64,000 bases of DNA from JBBRDU01 sp038230335 (GTDB taxonomy: Bacteria > Verrucomicrobiota > Verrucomicrobiia > Chthoniobacterales > UBA10450). The position numbers were made by a program, and so were the translations under genes. The DNA lies in NCBI GenBank assembly GCA_038230335.1, contig JBBRNL010000004.1, forward strand, positions 1 to 64,000, written 5' to 3'. Below the pieces are notes generated by a model, which worked only from the letters and a program-made list of their open reading frames with translations, was not told where the DNA came from and searched no databases. Of the stretch, positions 23,301 through 30,873 are shown one piece after another. How positions within the stretch are numbered: position 1 is the first letter of the stretch; each line of letters starts with the position of its first letter.

Positions 23301-23719
23301 GGATATTTTTCGCGGAATGGTTCGGAGCGATCGAAGCGGAATTCGTCCTGCACAACGGAGATCCGGCGGAGGGATTGCGCCGCGCCGAAGAAGCGCGGGT
23401 CCTGTCGCAAAACGCCGGGAGCGTCATCGGGGAAGGTCTGACCGAATGCACGATCGGCCTGGCTCTGGCTGCGCATCCGAAACACTGCGAAGAGGCCTGT
23501 ACGCATGTGCTGAAAGGGGTTCGTATCCTGGAAGGGATCGGCGCTCAGTATGATCTGGCCCGAGCCGTACTCACTGAAGCACAGGTGCGCGCCGCGTGCG
23601 GCGATCGCTCCGGGTTAAAAGTCGCGGCCGAAAAAGCGGTCTCTCTCTTGCATGAGTGCAAGCTCGAGCGTGAGGAATCCGTTGCTCGCAAGCTTATCGA
23701 CGATCTGAAAACGAATTGA
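20330..23719 (+). CDS. Class III adenylate cyclase with AAA/NACHT-like ATPase and TPRs
   Basis: A 1129-residue regulator. Residues 85-270 are a class III cyclase: metal Asp in FADVSGFT (D97) and KFIGDCIMAVFG (D141), adenine-selecting K137 and D215 (MGDTVN), transition-state Asn/Arg in VNVASR (N218, R222). Residues 285-700 are a STAND-type ATPase with FIGRERE, Walker A GDAGVGKS (about 317-324) and a Walker B LIEDLHWAD stretch. The rest is TPR-rich. It would make cAMP under control of the ATPase and TPR sensor. The start is TTG 20330 (GTG 20333 possible). It lies just outside the array and is probably native chromosome. Confidence 0.9.
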   Translation: MVNSRDDQIAQLREAIATQEALRTTLGDAIVEMAVKPLRSLLESLLSEREPTLDRAGARDELLEQLQSYIPRQLADKIRATGHIQGERRQVTVIFADVSGFTALSETLDPEEVASFMNECLKDLVDAVYQYEGMVDKFIGDCIMAVFGAPIALEDDAERALHAALSMRNRIELFNQRRSDKIKEPLALHIGINSGTVIAGNVGNDLRMSYTVMGDTVNVASRLEGAATRGQIFVSHSTYRLAAGAFRFRPLEPIQVKGKREPLKAYELLEARIQPEKVRGLEGLASPFIGRERESEAIKNALAETRAGKSAVVLVYGDAGVGKSRLLREIRAGKADEITWLEGRCFSSTQTLSYAPILDLLRRHIGIADEQHTEEQQRVLREHVATNFADEPEVYAVLARLLSLPLTETEEDLIKQLVGTEFRTRLFQIIERELFILSAHQPVAVLIEDLHWADQSSLDLLNHILPLTKKARLTFVCAIRSRQEPAAIWERMNTILDDLREQVVEVSLQPLSTDASRTLIAQLLGGFSLPEALTADIVDKSDGNPFFLEEVLRSLIEGGTLAAEGSTWRVTAPATPSAVPDTIQGVLLSRIDRLAEELKVLLQKASVIGRVFFYRVLKVLAAEGTALDGQLTSLQDSDLLHERARLPEIEYVFKHALTQEVAYQTLLGPQRRELHHKVGEALELLFHDRLEEFAGLIAYHYFSAESWEKALPHLIQCSNAATQLCLFPEVRGHCRRALECLRHLDETRERREQKVDVSFQLIDASLTSEAPEKNLRLLAEAEVAAQSLQDPLRLARVQLLIGRAHYGGGNLRQAIDYFQRVLSLAPGLGDPVLLATPGCVLGVTFAVQGRFRESIHLLDQTIPLLEAAQDNHETLLAYSYRGCALTCLGRFAEALSDMNKALSGACSANDRNGMAMAHCALAFSRLVAGEYAESMENSRRLLEISENTGADVFLYGSHAMLAWAAFRLDRPDDARHHWGAAREIARALGGRIFFAEWFGAIEAEFVLHNGDPAEGLRRAEEARVLSQNAGSVIGEGLTECTIGLALAAHPKHCEEACTHVLKGVRILEGIGAQYDLARAVLTEAQVRAACGDRSGLKVAAEKAVSLLHECKLEREESVARKLIDDLKTN

Positions 23720-23726
23720 GCGACCC

Positions 23727-23843
23727 GTAGCCACGGCACTCCGCTGCCGTGTTCTTAGTGCCGCTGGTTCATGGACTCGCCCAAAAGCACGCCTCAGCCG
23801 CGTGAGGCGAGGACAGTGCTGTAGTCACGGCACATTGCTGCCG
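23727..23843. repeat. Two copies of a short palindromic (REP-like) repeat
   Basis: Copy 1 is at 23727-23751 with a perfect CACGGCA / TGCCGTG stem. Copy 2 at 23821-23843 starts GTAGTCACGGCACA and ends TGCTGCCG. They sit between convergent genes and may act as transcription terminators or be REP elements. Confidence 0.5.
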
Positions 23844-23877
23844 CCTCGGTTGGGAAAGGACGAAAGGCACAGACGAC

Positions 23878-25119
23878 CTAACGAGTCTTGACTTGAGCCA
23901 CATGATCACGAACCGAACCGCGCGATTTCGCATTGACTCCCACAAAAGCCAGACTGGGAGCGATTGCACTGAACGCCCTCTGGGCCAACAGGTCGTGGCC
24001 GAGGATGGATGGGTGCCAGGCATCCAATCGGTTGAAGGTTTTCAGATCGCTCAGGTCGAGCCTCGCCAGAGCATCCGAATATTCCAATCGCACATTTGAA
24101 TGTGCGGCCTGCCGGCGACGCATGGTGGCTACCATTTTCCTCAGCTCCTCGTTCATCATCAAGCCCAGTTGGGTGGTATTTTCCTGATTCGCCGGCTGTA
24201 ATCCCTCGAAGTATCGGCAAGTGGCGTCGTAATATGGATAACGAGCGGGATCAAGCGCATGCGCGGCGGCCGCCTTTCTTCTCATTTCAAAAAATGTTCT
24301 GAAATCGGCCAGTCCGAACACGACGACGGCGACGCGATGCTTTTCCCTTCCGGCGCGATCGATCAATCCTTTTAGTTCGTCCGCGTAATTCGCTCCGAAT
24401 TCCTGCGCCAATCGTCGCAACCCACTGGACGAATCTCTTCGCTCCGCTTCCGTCAGGCGCTTAACCCAGTCGGTGTTGTTGTGTCCGATCCAGAGCAATA
24501 CCACATCAGGAAATCGCTTCGCTTGTATGATCTGAGTGATCTGGCGACGTAGATTCTGTGTCCGGGCCAGGCGTCGGACGAAAGTTTCGGTGGTGGGGCG
24601 GCGCGCGACCAAAGCCCCGGAAGTGCTGTACTCGGTCGCCACCAGAGGCGTCACTTCATCCAGTTTTTCGTAGAGGCTGTCAACGCTGCCCGGCGCCGGA
24701 TCCGTATCAAGAAACCAATCTTTCTGGCGTTCGGTGCGAGCTCGCCAGAGCATGCTGGCGGGGGAGGAGATGTAAAAATTCTTCGCAAGACTATCGCCGA
24801 CCATCGCCATGTGCGGCAATCGTCCCCCCAGTTCAGCGCGACTGATTCGTCCTTCTTTGTAAGCCAGGTAGTCGCGATAAAACCTGGAGGAAGGGTCGGA
24901 CACGCGCTCCAGATAATCTTTGCTCGTTACCGTGGTGGGTTTTGTGAACAGCCGATCAAAAAGTAAAACCGTGTTCACCAGATCGACGACCGTGTCCTCC
25001 GCGATCTTCGCAGGGAGAGACTGATCGGTCGTCCCCCTGGTCGACGGGCCCGAAACGAAAAGGACAAAAAGACTTGCGGCGGCCACCGTCCATTTTGCGA
25101 AATCCAAGCGTCGCACCAT
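23878..25119 (-). CDS. SGNH/GDSL-type hydrolase
   Basis: A 413-residue secreted or anchored protein with an N-terminal hydrophobic segment (about residues 11-27). SGNH blocks are in order: block I MVGDSLAKN (Ser nucleophile in GDSL), block III LLWIGHNNTDW (oxyanion Asn), block V DAWHPSILG (Asp and His). This predicts an esterase or lipase acting outside the cytoplasm. The start at 25119 is chosen since it precedes the hydrophobic segment; the frame is open to 25206. It is divergent from the gene at 25232, so the 110 bases between hold both promoters. The substrate is unknown. Confidence 0.85.
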   Translation of the reverse strand: MVRRLDFAKWTVAAASLFVLFVSGPSTRGTTDQSLPAKIAEDTVVDLVNTVLLFDRLFTKPTTVTSKDYLERVSDPSSRFYRDYLAYKEGRISRAELGGRLPHMAMVGDSLAKNFYISSPASMLWRARTERQKDWFLDTDPAPGSVDSLYEKLDEVTPLVATEYSTSGALVARRPTTETFVRRLARTQNLRRQITQIIQAKRFPDVVLLWIGHNNTDWVKRLTEAERRDSSSGLRRLAQEFGANYADELKGLIDRAGREKHRVAVVVFGLADFRTFFEMRRKAAAAHALDPARYPYYDATCRYFEGLQPANQENTTQLGLMMNEELRKMVATMRRRQAAHSNVRLEYSDALARLDLSDLKTFNRLDAWHPSILGHDLLAQRAFSAIAPSLAFVGVNAKSRGSVRDHVAQVKTR

Positions 25120-25231
25120 CACGATTGAATCAGAGGGATTAAGCGAAGCGAGACCAAAAACCTCTTGCCCATCTTTCGGCTCTCTGGTCCTGGCTCCGCC
25201 GCTCAACCCGAGCCTTGCTCATTCATTCACG

Positions 25232-26311
25232 ATGTGGCAAATGCACGCCGTGAATCCGAGTAACGCCTTCGGCCAATGGACGCGACGCATCCTTGGCAGA
25301 TTAGCCTTCGCCTGCGCATTGGTCGGCGCCTGCGCATCCGCCCACGGCCAAGGCGGCGCCACCGTCGACGAGACCGCGCATCTCCTCGCGGGTCTGCCGG
25401 TGAACGGAAGGCTTCAGTCACTGACGCAGAATAGCGCCTGGCAAGGTCACGCCGCCGCCTTGGATAAGGCGTGGAAAACGAAAGAGTTTTTTCAACTGGA
25501 TCCCATCGCTTCGTGGATGGGTGCGCACGCAGGCGAATATTACGGAAGCTCGAACACCATGTATTACATGTTTGGCGGGCCGGACTTCTTATACGCCTAC
25601 ACTTTTTTCCCCAACGCAAATACCTACATCCTGGCCGGCCTTGAACCGGTCGGCCAAGTGCCGGACCTCTCTGGCATGAACCCAAATATGCTGGGGGCCA
25701 ATCTCGCCGCCTTGCGCAATTCGATGAGCACCCTGCTCATTACCCACTATTTTGTGACCGAAGAAATGCGAGCGAACCTCGGACGCAGCAATCTGGGCGG
25801 GACTCTTCCCATTCTTTATGTATTCCTGGCGCGACTGGGCTGCACTGTTCAAGACACCACTTACGTCCGCAGTCCGGCGGAAGGCGTAAAGATCACGTTC
25901 AGCCGAGGTGGACGTAGCCAAACCTTGTATTACTTCAAAACCAATCTCTCGGGAGGCAACAGTCCCTTCCTGCGATGGTGTGCGGCACGCGGCCCGGGCC
26001 TCAGTCTAATTAAGGCCGCTTCCTATCTCATGCACGGGGAGGGCTTCGGCGGCGTCCGCAATTTTCTGCTCGAACACAGCCGCGTGATCGTGCAGGACGA
26101 TTCCGGGATTCCGTTGCGCGCCTTCCCCAAAGGGTGGGCCCTCGAATTCCACGGGCGTTTCGTTCCGCATGGCGAAAAGTTCGGGAAGTATGATCAGCAA
26201 GAGCTGGCCGCGATTTACAAAAAAGATCCGCCGCCCCCGGCACTCGGTTTTGCCTTCGGCTACTGGTGGCAGGCGGAGCGCGGCCTCCTCATGATCGCCC
26301 GCCACAAGTGA
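25232..26311 (+). CDS. Secreted protein of unknown function
   Basis: A 359-residue protein with a signal peptide (about residues 18-39, ending ASAHG). The body is helical to mixed, with many aromatic residues (MYYMFGGPDFLYAYTFFPNANTY) and a well-ordered C-terminus. No family recognised. Its stop TGA overlaps the ATG of the next gene (26311), so it is likely co-transcribed with the YeeE pair, hinting at a link to their substrate. That link is inference. Confidence 0.75.
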   Translation: MWQMHAVNPSNAFGQWTRRILGRLAFACALVGACASAHGQGGATVDETAHLLAGLPVNGRLQSLTQNSAWQGHAAALDKAWKTKEFFQLDPIASWMGAHAGEYYGSSNTMYYMFGGPDFLYAYTFFPNANTYILAGLEPVGQVPDLSGMNPNMLGANLAALRNSMSTLLITHYFVTEEMRANLGRSNLGGTLPILYVFLARLGCTVQDTTYVRSPAEGVKITFSRGGRSQTLYYFKTNLSGGNSPFLRWCAARGPGLSLIKAASYLMHGEGFGGVRNFLLEHSRVIVQDDSGIPLRAFPKGWALEFHGRFVPHGEKFGKYDQQELAAIYKKDPPPPALGFAFGYWWQAERGLLMIARHK

Positions 26312-26733
26312 TGAACCATTATACGGTCTGGAACCCGCTGATCGGAGGAATCCTGATCGGTCTGGCCAGCCTGCTCGCAACCGTGCTGAGCGGAAAGATT
26401 CCGGGTATCTCCGGTGTGTTCGGTCGCCTTCTCGTGCCGGCGACGCCCGACAAGGGATGGCGGGCCGTGTTTCTCCTCGGCCTGATGGGCGGCGCCGTGC
26501 TCAGTATTGCGCTGTGGCCAAGCGCCGCTCTGTTTCGACCGATGCGCCCGCTCGGTGTCATGGCGGTTGCCGGTTTGCTCGTCGGATTTGGCACCCGCCT
26601 CGGCGGCGGCTGCACGAGCGGCCACGGAGTTTGCGGTGTCGGCATGGGCGCGAAGGATTCGATCGCGGCGACGCTCATCTTCATGGTGGCGGCGATGGCG
26701 ACTGTCTTCATCTATAACCGGGCGATGTTATGA
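26311..26733 (+). CDS. YeeE/YedE-family transporter, first half
   Basis: A 140-residue membrane protein of the YeeE/YedE (sulfur transport, thiosulfate uptake) family. Four hydrophobic segments are seen, and the signature GGGCTSGHGVCG (about residues 107-118), with two Cys, is the substrate path of the family. ATG 26311 overlaps the stop of the gene before. It overlaps the next gene by four bases (ATGA). The two small proteins together match one full-length YeeE of about 280 residues, as in other bacteria with split forms. Confidence 0.9.
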   Translation: MNHYTVWNPLIGGILIGLASLLATVLSGKIPGISGVFGRLLVPATPDKGWRAVFLLGLMGGAVLSIALWPSAALFRPMRPLGVMAVAGLLVGFGTRLGGGCTSGHGVCGVGMGAKDSIAATLIFMVAAMATVFIYNRAML

Positions 26734-27149
26734 AGGCAGGAAAATTGGTTCTTATCCTGGTGGCCGGCAGCCTCTTTGGTTCGGGGCTCGCGGTCTCGGG
26801 GATGACCGATCCGGCGCGGGTCATCGGATTTCTCGATGTCTTCGGCGCCTGGGATCCGGCGCTGCTCATCGTTATGGGGGGTGCCGTCGGCGTCTATGGA
26901 CTCGGAATGCTAATCTTGCGCCGCTGCGAAAGCCCGAGCCTGAAACTGCCCGTGGCTGGACCATCGCCGATTAATGGTGGGCTGGTCATCGGGGCCGCGA
27001 TTTTCGGTTTGGGTTGGGGCTTGGGCGGGTTCTGCTCCGGACCTGCGCTCGCTAATCTGGGCGCTTTCCGAATCGAAGCTCTCCTCTTCGTGCCGGCCAT
27101 GGCGATCGGTATGTTCCTGGCGCAAAGATTTTGTGGGGCCGACCGTTAG
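26730..27149 (+). CDS. YeeE/YedE-family transporter, second half
   Basis: A 139-residue partner of the preceding gene. It has four hydrophobic segments and the second family signature GLGGFCSGPAL (about residues 101-111), with a Cys that matches the family. Together the pair would form the channel for thiosulfate or another sulfur compound across the inner membrane. The ATGA overlap implies equal expression. DUF6691 is an alternative family label for this half. Confidence 0.88.
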   Translation: MKAGKLVLILVAGSLFGSGLAVSGMTDPARVIGFLDVFGAWDPALLIVMGGAVGVYGLGMLILRRCESPSLKLPVAGPSPINGGLVIGAAIFGLGWGLGGFCSGPALANLGAFRIEALLFVPAMAIGMFLAQRFCGADR

Positions 27150-27221
27150 GATGGCAATTCGGTCACGTGCCAGGATTGAATAGGTGTTGACGCCTCGCGG
27201 CCGTTCTGCCGGAATCGCCAG

Positions 27222-27689
27222 ATGTTGAAAACAAGAATTGCAGTAGTAGTTCTGGCTCTATCATTTGCAGCGGGAACAGCCTGTTTTGCATCCAGCCCCC
27301 AGATGGGTAGCTGGAAGCTCAATGAAGCGAAGTCGAAGCTCCCGGCCGGAATGGGCAAGAACACGATGGTCACTTACACGGAGCAGAAGGACAAAATTAA
27401 GGTCACCGTGGAAGGTGTCGACAAGGATGGGAAACCGACGCACAGCGTCTGGGTCGGAAAGTTCGATGGGAAAGCCTACCCAACGAAAGGGAATCTGTCT
27501 TGGAACTCTGCCGCCTACAAAGTGGTAAACGATCGAACCAACGACATCACTACGATGAAGGATGGCAAGATGAGTTGGTCGGGCCGGATCACGGTTTCAG
27601 CGGACGGCAAATCGCGCACGGTAACCATGAACGGGACGGGTGCGGACGGAAAGAAATTCAAAGGCAAGGCTGTTTACGACAAGGCATAA
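27222..27689 (+). CDS. Secreted protein of unknown function
   Basis: A 155-residue protein with a signal peptide (residues 1-23, ending ACFAS). The mature part opens with MGSWKLNEAKSKLPAG, and its repeated KDGK turns (VDKDGKPTH, MKDGKMSW, SADGKSRTVTM, GADGKKFKG) indicate beta strands in a lipocalin-like small barrel, as seen in many Acidobacteria and Verrucomicrobia. Function unknown. It is a separate unit, 72 bases after the transporter genes. The 287 bases downstream hold no supported gene. Confidence 0.8.
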   Translation: MLKTRIAVVVLALSFAAGTACFASSPQMGSWKLNEAKSKLPAGMGKNTMVTYTEQKDKIKVTVEGVDKDGKPTHSVWVGKFDGKAYPTKGNLSWNSAAYKVVNDRTNDITTMKDGKMSWSGRITVSADGKSRTVTMNGTGADGKKFKGKAVYDKA

Positions 27690-27976
27690 GTAGGGCCACT
27701 TCGAGAAGCGGCCAGCCTGATTAGTTGGTTAGGCCGGATGGACGCGGATAAGCCCTGCCCTCCGGGGGAGGCGTCTCGCCGAAATGGGATTTTATTTAAG
27801 AAGACAGACCGGTTCAACCCCGGGTGACAAGGATTTCACAAATGGGCGACGGACATTCTTCCTTCCGGGTAACGCCGCTCGCCCCGGGTGTTGGTGGCGA
27901 CGTCCCGCCGTCACGAATTTTCAAAAAATTCCACGAGGAATTACGCAAAGCGCCATAGGATGGCGCACCCTGACCG

Positions 27977-28450
27977 TCAACTCAGATCGCCGGAACGTCG
28001 GAGGGCGAATTGGGAAAACCACCTGGCCAGAATAGCGGTCACTATCCCGAACGGGGCGTTAACGAGAAGAAGGTAAAATGGGAACAGCAGACCTTTACTG
28101 AGACCGAAGAAACCGAGCCCGCCTTTCGGAAGGAAAATGAAATAGAGCGCGAGAACCGGCGCCAGGAAATATAGCCAGCCAATCAGGTAATAATAACTTT
28201 CACGCTTCCAGGTGATGAACCCGAAGGGGATCCCCCAAAGGCCGCCCCAGAAGAGAGGCCGGTATATGTCCGGAGAAGTAAGCTTCGGTGATGTCGCAAC
28301 GCCCATCAGTTGGGCGATACCGGTCTGGTAGAGGACGACCGAAAAAAGGACCACCGCAAGCGCTCCGATCACGCCCGAGGCAAAACAGACTGCGACGTAG
28401 CCTCTGGTCTTCGTGATTATAATTATAGCGCCGATCGCCACAAGCTTCAT
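27977..28450 (-). CDS. Multi-pass membrane protein of unknown function
   Basis: A 157-residue protein with four hydrophobic segments and conserved-looking PLFWGGLWGIPFG and YYYLIGWLYFLAP motifs, a pattern found in unnamed small inner-membrane proteins. ATG 28450 is called; a GTG just before it is equally possible. Basic residues close the C-terminus (ALRRSG). No function assigned. Confidence 0.7.
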   Translation of the reverse strand: MKLVAIGAIIIITKTRGYVAVCFASGVIGALAVVLFSVVLYQTGIAQLMGVATSPKLTSPDIYRPLFWGGLWGIPFGFITWKRESYYYLIGWLYFLAPVLALYFIFLPKGGLGFFGLSKGLLFPFYLLLVNAPFGIVTAILARWFSQFALRRSGDLS

Positions 28451-28664
28451 CACGTCAAGGTCGGGTACTACTACCGAGCCGCTGGCAGGGGCGTGACCAG
28501 TTGGTAAAAGAGCTTCGACACGCGCGAAGCAGCCTGACTTCCCTTCCTCCGAGGTAAATGCGCGAAGGTCGAAACTTTGCGGGCTCTGACCACTGACCTA
28601 TGACCTATGACCTCTATCCATGAATTTTTTTCTATTCTATAGTAAAAGACCTGCTCCAAAAAAA

Positions 28665-29546
28665 ATGCGCTCTCCCAAGACCACCCGATCAAGACTTCAC
28701 TCAAACGGCCGCGTTTCTCTGACGAAATTTGCGGCGCTGGTCTTTTGTTTGGCACTGACCGTCGGTTCGCATGCGCTCTTCGGTCAGGGCACGGGCAACC
28801 CGATCGCCCGTTTCCACACGGATCTTGGCGATATCGACGTTGCCCTGTTTCAGGATGTCGCTCCGAATACGGTGGCCAACTTCCTTGGCTACGTGAACCG
28901 GGGGGCATACGACAACAGCTTTATTCATCGTTCCCCTCCTGCCTTCATCATTCAGGGCGGCGGCTACCGGTTCATCAACAATCAGGTAACCGCCATTCCG
29001 CCGGACCCGGCGGTGGTGAACGAATTCCATTTCTCAAACAAGCGCGGCACCATCGCCATGGCAAAGGTGGCAGGCAATCCGAACAGCGCGACGAACCAAT
29101 GGTTCTTCAATGAGTCAGACAGCAACGCCGCCAATCTCGATAGTCAGAACGGCGGATTCACCGTCTTCGGTCGCATCATCAGTGGCTCAGGCCTTGCCGC
29201 CATGGACACGATCGCGGCCGTCCCGATCTATAATGAGGGAGCGCCCTTCGACCAGTTGCCGCTGAGAAATTACGCCGGAGGCAACATCCAGGACCCGAAC
29301 CTTGTGCACGTTATCTGGATCAAGGTCGTCCCGCAAATTCTCGCCGTCACGCATCCCGCCGCCAATACCGTCCATATCCAGGGCAAAGGCGCCGCGAACA
29401 GTACCTACCAGCTGCAAACGTCAGCCTCTCCAGCCGGCAACACCTTCATCACTTCCGTCACGGTCACGGCCGATGCCATCGGCATTATTTCCTACAACGA
29501 CATCAGCGCGATCACGAAAAAGTTCTACCGCCTGGCCATCCCATAG
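28665..29546 (+). CDS. Secreted cyclophilin-type peptidyl-prolyl isomerase
   Basis: A protein of 293 residues (ATG 28665; an ATG at 28620 would add 15). A signal peptide (hydrophobic about residues 22-38, ending LFGQG) leads into a cyclophilin domain: PIARFHTDLGDIDVALF, FLGYVNRGAYDNSFIHR, FIIQGGGY, and GGFTVFGRIISG. The active-site region is FIHR and QGGGY. A C-terminal extension of about 75 residues is beta-rich (VTHPAANTVHIQGKG and a final KFYRLAIP), like a small Ig or fibronectin-like add-on. It would speed proline isomerisation in the periplasm or outside. Stand-alone gene. Confidence 0.9.
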   Translation: MRSPKTTRSRLHSNGRVSLTKFAALVFCLALTVGSHALFGQGTGNPIARFHTDLGDIDVALFQDVAPNTVANFLGYVNRGAYDNSFIHRSPPAFIIQGGGYRFINNQVTAIPPDPAVVNEFHFSNKRGTIAMAKVAGNPNSATNQWFFNESDSNAANLDSQNGGFTVFGRIISGSGLAAMDTIAAVPIYNEGAPFDQLPLRNYAGGNIQDPNLVHVIWIKVVPQILAVTHPAANTVHIQGKGAANSTYQLQTSASPAGNTFITSVTVTADAIGIISYNDISAITKKFYRLAIP

Positions 29547-29916
29547 TCGTTAACGCCGTTCTCAAACGCCAATACTATGACCCTTTACGCTTATGCGGCT
29601 TGGGATCGGCGCGGCACGCGCCAACTGGAAGTAGCTTTTCTGTTCACCTTGAAGCTCGACGCGGAACGAGACGGAAGATCATCGAAACCAAACAGATGTC
29701 GGACAAAGATCTCCAACAGGAAGCGGCCGAGAAACAATAATCGCTCCTGGGATACGGCAGTCAGATTCTCCCAAGGCCTATCGCTGCAGCGAAGGCCGTG
29801 GTCGAGTCTTCCCGTTGCGTAGCCATTCCCCGTCAGCCGTTAGGCTTCGTCGGATTCGATCTCGCGTGCGAATTTTTCGGAGAACGGGAATGGGGGCGCG
29901 TCTCTACATTTAGTAT
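29547..29916. other. Intergenic region without a supported gene
   Basis: 370 bases between convergent genes. The one longer open frame (29577-29822) has a basic, low-order composition and no family traits, so it is not called. No repeat or RNA gene was noticed. Confidence 0.5.
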
Positions 29917-30705
29917 TCACCGTTGACGCGTCCCAGACGTTTCCATCGGTTTTTCGTTTCGAGCGATACGGGCTTTTTCCTGATCGTCGTTTTGTTTCCA
30001 GAATTGGGCGAACGTGGTTTTCTCGTTCTTCGGCGATCCGATGTGGTCCATTGCGTTTGAGAGCCAGGCCGGCGGTGTTTTGGGATTATATTGCGGAAGC
30101 GCGATGCTGCAGTTGAGCATGGCTTTCAGGAAGATGAAGACACCGAAAAAATGTCGATTGGCGCCGGTGAACATGACGGCCGCCATGCCGCCGACGATGC
30201 CGAGATGAACCACGAAAACGCGGCTGAGGGTTTGCTGGCCGAGCCGCTCCAGCCAGAGGAAGGAACGATCTCTTAGCGAAATAAGATCGAAAATGAAATC
30301 GGCGACTTGGAACATGCCGATGCCGATTAGCCCGGTGAGTAAGTCGTGGACGTTGACCCTGGCGTCAGGAGTCAGGTTGTTCTTGATCATAATGAAGCCG
30401 AGGGCGGCGATGAAAATTCCGTGGGCCAGAGTGAAGACCAGGGCCGGAACGAGAAAGGAAACGAGGTAGCTGCATCGGCTGCTACCCTGCGATGCCTGCG
30501 TTTGCGGCGCTTGATAATCCCAATGTCCTTTCGTCGGTCGGACGCGACGATGGAGGATAATCCGGGCGGCAACGAGCAGTGTGCCAATGAGCGTTTCCAG
30601 CCAGTAGAGCACTAGGATGGTGCCTGCGGACCAGTTGCCGATGAACCAACCCGCCGCCGGAACGGCGTTGAGTCCAAGGGCGGTAAGCAGGGAGCTGAGG
30701 CTCAT
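29917..30705 (-). CDS. DUF6498-like membrane protein
   Basis: A 262-residue protein with six hydrophobic segments. Near the N-terminus AGWFIGNWSAGTILVLYWLETLIG fits the DUF6498 opening (a W-x5-YW-E pattern). Later helices include FVVHLGIVGGMAAVMF. The C-terminus is polar and basic. The function of the family is unknown; it lies in the inner membrane. It has its own unit, divergent from the ADOP permease. Confidence 0.7.
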   Translation of the reverse strand: MSLSSLLTALGLNAVPAAGWFIGNWSAGTILVLYWLETLIGTLLVAARIILHRRVRPTKGHWDYQAPQTQASQGSSRCSYLVSFLVPALVFTLAHGIFIAALGFIMIKNNLTPDARVNVHDLLTGLIGIGMFQVADFIFDLISLRDRSFLWLERLGQQTLSRVFVVHLGIVGGMAAVMFTGANRHFFGVFIFLKAMLNCSIALPQYNPKTPPAWLSNAMDHIGSPKNEKTTFAQFWKQNDDQEKARIARNEKPMETSGTRQR

Positions 30706-30873
30706 CGAGGAAGCTAACTAGTCAGAAACAAAGGCGGTCAGCACTCCTTTTCGTCCAACGCGCGCTGCGAGATGGAAAAGACATGGCTACAGTTGCCCTG
30801 TGGGCGAGCGACAGATTTAATTCTGAATCCATTTGGGGGGTTCGATGTATCCTATGAATAGGAGAGATATCAT

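Noticed and set aside
27725..27735. GGTTAGGCC, similar to an attC right box
   Set aside because: No arm or left box and no gene start nearby; chance match.
27784..28035. 83-residue open frame
   Set aside because: It overlaps the end of the membrane gene on the other strand and has no protein-like features.
28590..28618. Tandem TGACCTATGACCTATGACC
   Set aside because: Three short units only; no regulator or gene start can be tied to it with confidence.
29577..29822. 81-residue open frame
   Set aside because: Basic low-order composition, no signal, no family traits.
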